Positions 1-6,472 of a stretch of DNA of 64,000 nucleotides are shown piece by piece (within the stretch, counting starts at the first letter, position 1; every line of letters begins with the position of its first letter). This DNA comes from Puniceibacterium confluentis (GTDB taxonomy: Bacteria > Pseudomonadota > Alphaproteobacteria > Rhodobacterales > Rhodobacteraceae), in the NCBI RefSeq assembly GCF_007923445.1, contig NZ_VOJI01000005.1:1-64000 (forward strand). The letters run 5' to 3'. The position numbers were made by a program, and so were the translations under genes. The notes beneath the pieces are model-generated. The model saw only the letters and a list, made by a program, of their open reading frames with translations, ran no database searches and was not told the DNA's origin.

Positions 1-419
1 CCCGGCCACATCCGGCATCCGTGCCGTGGAGTTCACCCCCAGCCGCGACGGCGACAGTCCCGTGCTGCCCGATCTGCTCGGCCAGATCCCAGAGGCAGAG
101 CAGATCGCCAGCGTCACCGCCGACGGCGCCTGTGACACGCGCCGCTGCCGCAAGGCCATCATCGAACGGCAGGGCCTTCTGGAAACGCTGGACGGGATAC
201 CACGCCCGCAGCCGCATCGAGGCGAGGATGCGCTGCCTGAAAGCCTTCGGCGAGCGCATCATGGCAAGAGACCCCGACCGCCAGACCGCCGAAATCCACA
301 TCCGCATCGCCCTTATGAACCGCTTCAACGCCCTCGGCACCGCCGAGATCGTCCGTGTGGCATGACGTCAGTGGGGCAAGGGGCTGTCACCCCTCAAGCG
401 CGAGTTGCGCAACAACGCC
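1..419 (+). mobile_element. Right end of a decayed IS5-type insertion sequence
   Basis: The first 365 bases encode the C-terminal half of an IS5-type transposase in two frames. About 35 bases after its stop comes a sequence ending GCGCGAGTTGCGCAACAACG (about 400-419), which resembles the terminal inverted repeat of alphaproteobacterial IS5 elements. Immediately after it the reading frame of a DNA methyltransferase resumes in mid-protein, so about 418-420 is probably the insertion boundary. The left end lies outside the window, so the inverted repeat and target duplication cannot be confirmed here. Confidence 0.6.
2..365 (+). pseudogene. IS5-family transposase, C-terminal part, with internal deletion and frameshift
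   Basis: Two transposase-like stretches lie in different frames. Bases 2-169 read a DDE-transposase segment (VEFTPSRDGDSPVLPDLLGQ, then TADGACDTRRCRKAIIER). From about 171 the frame changes and reads the typical IS5 C-terminus (GRAFWKRWTGYHARSRIE, then ALMNRFNALGTAEIVRVA) to a TGA at 363-365. The segment normally linking these two blocks is missing, so a deletion appears to have joined them out of frame. The gene also runs off the left edge. It should not give active transposase. The motif match is from memory of the family. Confidence 0.75.
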
Positions 420-420
420 G

Positions 421-1195
421 ATTGGATGACAGTTCTATTTTAACCGTACTATCGTCTAAATCTCACCTGTTATGGGCTTTGAAGTCAGGCGGCACGCTGG
501 AGGATCGACCAAGGTACAACAAGTCCGTTACCTTCGGCTCCTTCCCCTTCCCTACCCTCACCGAGCAACAGAAAATCCATCTCCGCGCCCTTTGCGAAGA
601 GCTTGACGCTTTTCGCAAAGCGCAGCAGGCCGCGCACCCCAAGCTGACCCTGACCCAGATGTACAACGTGCTCGAAAAGTTGCGTGCCAATGACAGGACC
701 GGCGAACGGGTCGAAGGCAGGGATCGCGAGATTTATGATCAGGGCCTGATCGGCTTTTTGCGCGACATTCACGACCGCATCGACGCCGCGGTGGCCGAAG
801 CCTATGGCTGGCCCGCCGACCTGTCCGACGACGACATCCTGCACCGCCTGGTGAACCTAAACCGCGCCCGCGCGGCGGAAGAGGCCCAGGGCATCGTCCG
901 CTGGCTACGCCCCGAGTATCAGAACCCGGCAGGCCACGCCGCCGAAGCCCGCGACACCCAGGGCGCGATGGACCTTGACCCCCGCGACACTGCCGCCAAA
1001 CCCGCCTTTCCCCAATCCCTGCCAGACCAGATCGCCGCCGTCCGCGAAGCCCTGTCCGACCTAGGCGAGGCAACCCCCGAACAGGTGGCCCGCCAATTCA
1101 AACGGGGCCGCGCCACAACCGTGCAGCCTTTGCTGCAAAGCCTTACCGCGCTGGGGCAGGCCCGCATCGTTGAGGGCGGGCGGTTCGCCAAGTGA
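421..1195 (+). pseudogene. C-terminal fragment of a large MmeI-like (class I SAM-dependent) DNA methyltransferase
   Basis: About 257 codons are open from the IS boundary to TGA at 1193-1195. The fragment begins in mid-protein with LDDSSILTVLSSKSHLLWAL and PRYNKSVTFGSFPFP, which matches the target-recognition/C-terminal region of large type IIG/IIL-like adenine methyltransferases (MmeI family). It continues with a helical tail (AEAYGWPADLSDDDILHRLV, then IVRWLRPEYQNP). The catalytic NPPY motif and N-terminal nuclease/helicase parts are absent; they would lie upstream of the IS outside the window or are lost. Its in-frame continuation from the IS is accidental. No start codon or ribosome site is apparent. 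The subfamily is uncertain: other large defence-linked methyltransferases share this C-terminal organisation. Confidence 0.55.
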
Positions 1196-1333
1196 TAGCC
1201 GCATTGGCCAAGGCGTGATATGTTTGTTATCGCCGGGCTGCCCATAGTTGGGCGTCCAGACACAAGGCACATCATACGCTGGAACCGATGTGGCCAAAGA
1301 CCTGACCAAGCCGACAAACGCGAGGGCAAAAAC

Positions 1334-1585
1334 GTGACCGGGGCCGAACTCAAGGAACACCGCGAACGGCTCGGACTGTCGCGGCGGGCACTGGCGCTCA
1401 AAGCTGGCACAGGCGAAACGGCGGTGCGATATTGGGAAGCGACACCACAGCTCGACCTTTGCGGATGGTCACCGCGCTGCCTGTTGGCTGCGCTCGGGCT
1501 TGGGTATCAGGGGGCGGTGGGTGGGTTGCGGCCTGCGCGTTTTTTTTGTTGCACCCTATGCGCGAGCGGGGTGGGGATTTACTAA
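1334..1585 (+). CDS. Small helix-turn-helix (XRE-like) protein
   Basis: The GTG at 1334 is preferred because the protein then begins VTGAELKEHRERLGLSRRAL, the first helices of an XRE-type HTH, followed by ALKAGTGETAVRYWE, the recognition helix region. The 38 codons upstream in the same frame look non-coding. The protein is 83 residues; its C-terminal third (from about residue 60) is low in recognisable structure and may be a frameshifted or decayed tail. It sits 11 bases before the HGGxSTG gene, and the two may be co-transcribed. A role in regulating a mobile element or phage remnant is inferred only from context. Confidence 0.55.
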   Translation: MTGAELKEHRERLGLSRRALALKAGTGETAVRYWEATPQLDLCGWSPRCLLAALGLGYQGAVGGLRPARFFCCTLCASGVGIY

Positions 1586-1596
1586 AATCGGGGCCC

Positions 1597-1800
1597 ATGC
1601 CCAAAGCATCGCGCCGCGTGCGGTGCAGAGCAAAAACCCTGAAGGGCACGCCTTGCCGTGCATTGTCCGAACCTGGGCGGCGGCGCTGTCGCTTTCACGG
1701 CGGACGAAGCACAGGCCCCCTGACGCCCGAGGGTAAGGCACGGGTGGCTGAAGCCCAGCAAAAACGGTGGGCGCGATGGCGGGCCGAACGCGGCGGATAA
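1597..1800 (+). CDS. HGGxSTG domain small basic protein
   Basis: A 67-residue, Arg/Lys-rich protein starting at ATG 1597. It contains CRAKTLKGTPCRAL, then CRFHGGRSTGPLTPEGKA, a two-part Cys/His pattern with the HGGxSTG signature. Proteins with this signature are small and usually found near phage or mobile genes in alphaproteobacteria; their function is not established. The paired Cys (about residues 10, 19 and 31) and His suggest metal binding, which is inference. It lies directly after the HTH gene in the accessory patch next to tRNA-Thr. The length looks complete for the family. Confidence 0.65.
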   Translation: MPKASRRVRCRAKTLKGTPCRALSEPGRRRCRFHGGRSTGPLTPEGKARVAEAQQKRWARWRAERGG

Positions 1801-2147
1801 ATTTCCCTCATTAGGCAATTCAAGGGGGGCCGACGCTTCATTCGTGAGCTGCGAATTTCCCGACTATAAAAGAGAACGCATTTTGGATTTTTTTGGTCCG
1901 AGTTGCGCTAAGAGACGCGGCGCACCGATTTATTTCCGGTCACTACGCGAGGAAAACCGATGACTTGCCGAGAACCATGACGCGCAAGTGTTGTCTGCGG
2001 CTGGGCCGACAATCGCACAGCCTGGGGGATTCGATACAGTCGTTCAATCCGGCAGGCATCAACGCTCATAGGGTGGATAATTGGGGGGATCAACCAAATG
2101 TGGCCTCAGCAATTCTCTAGCAAAATCAATCGCTTGCGAGAATTAAA
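1801..2147. other. Gene-free stretch between the HGGxSTG gene and tRNA-Thr
   Basis: No convincing coding region is seen on either strand. The composition is more AT-rich than the neighbours (for example around 1855-1900). A 7-bp inverted repeat AATTCTC/GAGAATT (2111-2117 and 2138-2144), with a 20-base loop, lies just past the 3' end of the tRNA and might serve as a weak terminator or an att-core remnant. No integrase gene is visible. Confidence 0.5.
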
Positions 2148-2223
2148 TGGTGCCCCCACACGGACTCGAACCGCGGACCTACTGATTACAAATCAGTTGC
2201 TCTACCAGCTGAGCTATAGGGGC
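2148..2223 (-). tRNA. tRNA-Thr (anticodon TGT)
   Basis: Reading the minus strand, the sequence folds as a 76-base cloverleaf: acceptor GCCCCTA pairs with TGGGGGC, the D-arm is of the GCTCAG..GAGC type, the anticodon stem is ACTGA/TCAGT with loop TTTGTAA (anticodon TGT, reads ACA), and the T-arm contains GGTTCGAGTCC. The CCA end is encoded (2148-2150). The 3' end faces the accessory patch at 1-2147, the usual orientation when an island has integrated at a tRNA 3' end. Confidence 0.97.
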
Positions 2224-2235
2224 ACTTTGGCGGCA

Positions 2236-2264
2236 GCAATACTCAGACAGCAAACCCTGTGCAA
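2236..2264 (-). promoter_or_regulatory. Predicted sigma-70-type promoter of tRNA-Thr
   Basis: On the minus strand TTGCAC (2259-2264) and TATTGC (2236-2241) are separated by exactly 17 bases, and the -10 box lies 13 bases before the tRNA 5' end. It fits a housekeeping promoter in the short gap between the permease stop and the tRNA. Prediction from sequence only. Confidence 0.5.
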
Positions 2265-2272
2265 GAGAATTT

Positions 2273-3943
2273 TTACCGGTTTGCGCGCGCCAGAAGTCCG
2301 ACCGCGCAGAGGCCGACGAGAATGACCAGGATTGCCGGAGGGGCAGCGCCTCCGATGTTTTCCAGACTGGCCTGCTCGTGTACCCGGGTCGCAAGGGTCT
2401 CGAAGTTGAACGGCCGCAGCAGCAGTGTCGCCGGCAGCTCCTTGACGCAATCCACAAAGACCAGCAGCAACGCCGAGGCGACCGAGGCCCGGATCAGCGG
2501 GTAGTACACCGCCCCCAGCGTCTGCCCCTGGGAGCGGCCCAGCGACCGCGCGGCCAGCGCCAGGTTGGGCGAAACCCGGCCCATCGCCGCATCCGCCGCA
2601 CCCTGAGCGATGGCGAAGAAGCGCACGCAATAAGCCAGCACCAGCGCAAAGGCTGACCCGGTGAGCACCAGGCCGATATCCCAGCCTGTCAGACGTTCCA
2701 CCAGATCCGCCATCGCGTGATCAACTCCGGCCAGCGGGATGAGGATGCCGATCCCCAGCACCGCTCCCGGCGCCGCATAGCCGATGGTCGTGATCGGCAG
2801 CAGCAACCGCGGTATCTGACGGCCTGACAAACGCACGCCATAGACCAGGAAAATCCCCCCCGCCACGGTGATCAGCGCCGCGATGCCGCCGACGGTCAGG
2901 GTGTTGCGCATCGCGGCGATCAGCGCCGGATCGCTCCAGAGGGCGGCATTGTCCAGCGCGTGCCCGAGGATCACCCCGGCCGGCAGCAGGAATCCGGCCA
3001 GGAACGGCACGGCGCAAAGGCCCATGGCCAACCATCCCGCACCGCCGGTCAGGCGCCGGCGCAGCACCGGACGGTGGCGCGACGAGAGGTTGAAGAACCG
3101 CATCCGTCGGCGACTGGATTTTTCCAGCGTGACCAGCAAGATAACCAGCACCAGAACCACGCAGGCGATCTGCGCAGCCCCGCCGGCATTGCCGCTTTGC
3201 AGCCAGACGCTGAAAATGCCGGTGGTCAGGGTCTGGACCGCGAAATAATCGACCGTGCCGAAATCGTTGACGCTTTCCATCATCACGATGGCCACCCCGG
3301 CGGCGATGGCCGGTCGCGCCAGCGGCAGCCCGACGCGAAAGAACCGCCCCCAGGCCCCTGCCCCCAGCGACTGGGCAACCTCTTCGGCGCTGCCCGACTG
3401 CTCGCGGAAGGCCGCGCGTGCCAGCAGGTAGACATAGGGATAGAGCGCCGCCCCCAGCACCAGAACCGCGGCCCCCATCGAGCGCACTTCGGGGAACCAG
3501 TAGTCGCGCGCCGACGTCCAGCCGAAGGTGGCGCGCAACAGCGTCTGCACCGGGCCGGCGTATTCCAGGAAATCCACCAGCGCATAGGCCCCCAGATAGG
3601 CCGGAATCGCCAGCGGCAGCAGCAGCAGCCATTCCAGCCAGCGACGCCCCGGAAAGTCGTAGCGACAGACCATCCAGGCGGCGCCGGTGCCCACCACCGC
3701 CGCCAGTGCCCCCACCGACGCCATCAGGATGGCCGTGCTTTGCAGGTAGCGTGGCAGCGTGGTCGAAATCAGGTGCGGCCAGATGTTGTCCGAGGGAAAG
3801 AACGCGATCCAGACAACGGCAAGGATCGGCGCCACGACGGTGGCCGCGATCAGCACGGCCCCCAGCGACCACGGACTCGGCAAGAGCCGGGAAAAGCGCC
3901 GCGCGTCCAGCGGCGGGCGCGCGGGTGTATCGGTCGCGGACAT
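2273..3943 (-). CDS. Iron(III)-type ABC transporter permease, fused two-domain (FbpB/SfuB-like)
   Basis: A 556-residue membrane protein with about 12 hydrophobic segments and two copies of the ABC-permease EAA loop (EEVAQSLGAGAWGRFFRVGL in the first half, ALAARSLGRSQGQTLGAVYY in the second). This tandem-permease layout is typical of ferric-iron/thiamine-type importers; it would form the inner-membrane channel for iron delivered by a periplasmic binding protein. The ATG at 3943 is chosen over one 33 bases upstream because GGAG precedes it at suitable distance and the first membrane segment then starts near residue 25. No binding protein or ATPase gene is adjacent, so the partners must be encoded elsewhere. 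The substrate is inferred from family likeness only. Confidence 0.85.
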   Translation of the reverse strand: MSATDTPARPPLDARRFSRLLPSPWSLGAVLIAATVVAPILAVVWIAFFPSDNIWPHLISTTLPRYLQSTAILMASVGALAAVVGTGAAWMVCRYDFPGRRWLEWLLLLPLAIPAYLGAYALVDFLEYAGPVQTLLRATFGWTSARDYWFPEVRSMGAAVLVLGAALYPYVYLLARAAFREQSGSAEEVAQSLGAGAWGRFFRVGLPLARPAIAAGVAIVMMESVNDFGTVDYFAVQTLTTGIFSVWLQSGNAGGAAQIACVVLVLVILLVTLEKSSRRRMRFFNLSSRHRPVLRRRLTGGAGWLAMGLCAVPFLAGFLLPAGVILGHALDNAALWSDPALIAAMRNTLTVGGIAALITVAGGIFLVYGVRLSGRQIPRLLLPITTIGYAAPGAVLGIGILIPLAGVDHAMADLVERLTGWDIGLVLTGSAFALVLAYCVRFFAIAQGAADAAMGRVSPNLALAARSLGRSQGQTLGAVYYPLIRASVASALLLVFVDCVKELPATLLLRPFNFETLATRVHEQASLENIGGAAPPAILVILVGLCAVGLLARANR

Positions 3944-4027
3944 GGGCAGACGGCTCCGGTGCAAAAGCGGTTTCACATGGCGTGAAACGGCTTATAGTGC
4001 AGGGCTCAGGCAACAAAAAGACCCCCG

Positions 4028-4909
4028 ATGCAGGTGATCCTACACACTGGCGTTCACGCCACGGACGACGACAGGCTGCTCAAGGGTCTGCTGCGCAACG
4101 CCGACGATTTCCGCGCGGACGGTGTGGCGGTTCCCGGACCCGGCCGTTACCGGCGGCTGCTGTCCGAAGCGATCAACTCGCTGGGCCCTCAGGGTCCGAC
4201 CGAGCAGGCGCGCGACGTGCTTCTTGATGCCATCCTCAGCACCGATCCCGATGCCGTGGACAGGCTGGTTCTTAGCCACGAGAACCTGTTTTCGGTGCCG
4301 AAACTGGTGTTCGGCGGAGGCCGCTTCTATCGCCATGCCGAGGCACGGATCGCAGCGATGCAGCAACTCTTTCGCGGCGATCGGATCGTGCTGTTTCTCG
4401 GGCTGCGCAATCCGGCGACCTTCATTCCGGCGGTGTTTCACCAGACCCCGGATGACCGTCTTGCCGACTTTCTCAACGGGGTCGACCCGTTGCACCTTCG
4501 CTGGTCACATCTGATCCGGCGTCTGCGTGCGGCCCATCCGACCCTGCCGATCACATTGTGGAGCAACGAAGACACGCCGTTGATCTGGGGCCAGCTGCTG
4601 CGGGACATGGCCGGAGTCGCGCCTGACCGCAAGATCAGCGGCGCGTTCGATCTGCTTCAGGACATCATGTCTCCGGAAGGCATGCACCGGTTCCGCGCCT
4701 ATCTCAAGGACCATCCCGACATCTCGGAAAGGCAAAAGCGCCGGGTCATGGTGGCCTTCCTCGACAAGTTCGCCATTCAGGATGCCATCGAAGAAGAGCT
4801 CGATCTGCCCGGATGGGACGCGGCCTACGTGGACAGGCTCACCGAAATTTACGAGGAAGACATGCAGGACATCGGCGACATTCCCGACGTCACCCTGATC
4901 ACCCCGTGA
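4028..4909 (+). CDS. Sulfotransferase-like protein lacking a clear P-loop
   Basis: A 293-residue soluble protein. Its start (VILHTGVHATDDDRLLKGLL) has the layout of the first strand and helix of alphaproteobacterial sulfotransferase-family proteins, where a KTGTT-type PAPS-binding loop would be expected. Here that loop reads VHATDDD, with no Lys-Thr-Gly. Near residue 125 LFLGLRNPATFIPAVFHQ resembles the later RNP/Ser motif of that fold. So it may be a non-catalytic or altered relative. It is divergent from the permease gene (85 bases between the starts) and seems monocistronic. I do not recognise a named family. Confidence 0.6.
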   Translation: MQVILHTGVHATDDDRLLKGLLRNADDFRADGVAVPGPGRYRRLLSEAINSLGPQGPTEQARDVLLDAILSTDPDAVDRLVLSHENLFSVPKLVFGGGRFYRHAEARIAAMQQLFRGDRIVLFLGLRNPATFIPAVFHQTPDDRLADFLNGVDPLHLRWSHLIRRLRAAHPTLPITLWSNEDTPLIWGQLLRDMAGVAPDRKISGAFDLLQDIMSPEGMHRFRAYLKDHPDISERQKRRVMVAFLDKFAIQDAIEEELDLPGWDAAYVDRLTEIYEEDMQDIGDIPDVTLITP

Positions 4910-4919
4910 CATAAGTGGT

Positions 4920-4939
4920 CCGGGGGCGCTGCCCCCCGG
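4920..4939 (+). terminator. GC-rich hairpin after the sulfotransferase-like gene
   Basis: CCGGGGGC (4920-4927) and GCCCCCCGG (4931-4939) form a strong stem with a three-base loop, followed by GATATTTGCCCCC. The hairpin plus GGGATATTT block recurs in inverse orientation near 55318-55372, so it is part of a dispersed intergenic repeat as well as a likely terminator. Confidence 0.55.
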
Positions 4940-5068
4940 GATATTTGCCCCCGGTGAAGGCAGGACGCAGTGCCCGATTGCTTGATGGCGGGATGTTTCC
5001 GCGGGCTGCGGGCCAGGCACCGATGACCGGACCTTGCCATTCACGACGCCGCGGCCATAGTCAGAAAC

Positions 5069-5809
5069 ATGAAACGCACCGCTGCCAGACCAAACGATCA
5101 TTCTTCGCTGCGCGCGCGCATCTCGTCGGTGCGGCTCAGGGGCGGCGAGACCGCGCTGACGGAACGGGCGCGCAAACTGCTTCTGGTCTATCTCGACACC
5201 GCCGCCGCCCACGCCGTGCCGTTTGACGAATTGGTCCGGACCCTGCGCAGCGGTGTGCCGGCGTTGCGCATCGCAGGCTCCGATCTGCAGCAGCTGGCCA
5301 CCCGGCCCGGAGGGCCATTGGAGTCGGCGGCCTGTGCGGCAGGCTGCGCCTTTTGCTGCATCCTGTCGGGACGTGACGGCGGAGTCATCGCCGAGGCCGA
5401 GGCCCGGCAGTTGCACGCGGCGCTGGCGCCCGTGGTCGGCGCGCCGGACGGTCGGGACTGGCATCCTCGGGCCTGCGCCGCGCTGGATCCGCTGACCCGC
5501 ACCTGCCGCGCCTATGACGCCCGACCGCTGATCTGCCGGACATACATTTCGCAAAGCCGCGAAGCCTGCGCCCAGATTGCCAGCGGGACGCCGGCCGCCG
5601 GGACAGGGGTTCTGGCCGCACAGGGGCTGATGCTGGCGGTGCAATCGCTTGCACGCGCCGCGCTTGAGGGTGTCAGCCAGGTGCCGACCTACAGCATGGC
5701 GCGGATCACATCAGGTGCAACGGCGGGCGAGGACATCGCCACCAGCCTGCGGGCGGCACGCCAGCCGCCGCGCACGCTGGACGATGAAAGGCGCCGGTTC
5801 GGAAGCTGA
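5069..5809 (+). CDS. YkgJ-type cysteine cluster protein
   Basis: A 246-residue cytoplasmic protein with the metal-binding signature of the YkgJ/CxxCC family: CAAGCAFCC near residues 93-101, then Cys residues in RACAALDPLTRTCRAYDARP and LICRTYISQSREAC. The family is thought to chelate zinc or iron; its biochemical role is not firmly known. The N-terminal 30 residues are basic and lack a signal. It stands alone between a dispersed hairpin repeat and the convergent gapR gene, 67 bases away. Confidence 0.8.
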   Translation: MKRTAARPNDHSSLRARISSVRLRGGETALTERARKLLLVYLDTAAAHAVPFDELVRTLRSGVPALRIAGSDLQQLATRPGGPLESAACAAGCAFCCILSGRDGGVIAEAEARQLHAALAPVVGAPDGRDWHPRACAALDPLTRTCRAYDARPLICRTYISQSREACAQIASGTPAAGTGVLAAQGLMLAVQSLARAALEGVSQVPTYSMARITSGATAGEDIATSLRAARQPPRTLDDERRRFGS

Positions 5810-5876
5810 CGCCAAGCGGCCCGATGCGACCGAACACCCGGGCCATAGTTGGAACAACGGGCCTGAACAGGCCGTT

Positions 5877-6137
5877 TCAAGCCATGCCAAGCGCCTGCTT
5901 GTACATTTCCATGACGGCCTCTTCCTCGGCAATGTCATCGGGTTCGCGCTTGCGCAGGGCAATCACCTTGCGGATGACCTTGGTGTCGTAGCCACGGCCC
6001 TTTGCCTCGGCCATCACCTCTTTCTGCTGCTCGGCGATGTCCTTCTTTTCCTGATCAAGCCGTTCGATACGCTCAATAAACTGGCGCAGTTCATCGGCTG
6101 TCACACGGTATGTTGCATCTGCCTGTTCGTCACTCAT
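5877..6137 (-). CDS. gapR: GapR-like nucleoid protein (DUF2312)
   Basis: An 86-residue, highly charged helical protein with the conserved core LRQFIERIERLDQEKKDIAE and AKGRGYDTKVIRKVIALRKR characteristic of DUF2312/GapR. In Caulobacter, GapR binds AT-rich and overtwisted DNA ahead of replication and transcription forks; this ortholog probably does likewise on the chromosome. The length matches the family and the sequence is complete. It is convergent with the YkgJ gene and divergent from a small membrane-protein gene 120 bases away. Confidence 0.93.
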   Translation of the reverse strand: MSDEQADATYRVTADELRQFIERIERLDQEKKDIAEQQKEVMAEAKGRGYDTKVIRKVIALRKREPDDIAEEEAVMEMYKQALGMA

Positions 6138-6256
6138 CTGCTCTCTCCTGGCGGGTTGGCCCTTCGATAGCGCGCAGTGCCGGGCCCATCAAGGGGTTGC
6201 GGCAGACGTGGCAATGAATTACCGCGACTGGTGTTCCGCAGGCGAAAGGCAGCATT

Positions 6257-6472
6257 ATGGATAGTCTCATCTGGTCGGGGGCCGCGCTGTCGATGCTGGG
6301 TCTTGCCGGTCTTGTCTGGTGCATCGTCAAGGTGGCCCGTGCCCGCCGTGCGGGCCTGTCCGACGAGGCTCTGCGCGGCGCCGTGCAGAAGGTTCTGCCC
6401 TGGAATTTTGGCGCACTTGGCCTGTCAGTGATCGGGTTGATGATGGTGATCCTCGGGATCTTCCTCGGTTAG
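6257..6472 (+). CDS. Small two-TM membrane protein, unknown function
   Basis: A 71-residue protein with two hydrophobic segments (about residues 5-25 and 50-70) and a basic linker (KVARARRAGLSDEALRGAVQ). Codon use and GC-rich third positions look like real coding sequence. Its last four bases overlap the stop of the convergent hydratase/dehydrogenase gene. I do not recognise the family. Confidence 0.6.
   Translation: MDSLIWSGAALSMLGLAGLVWCIVKVARARRAGLSDEALRGAVQKVLPWNFGALGLSVIGLMMVILGIFLG

Noticed and set aside
26-1195. One long plus-strand frame of 389 codons as a single protein
   Set aside because: It joins a transposase piece, an out-of-frame transposase stretch and a methyltransferase tail across an IS boundary; no single family covers it.
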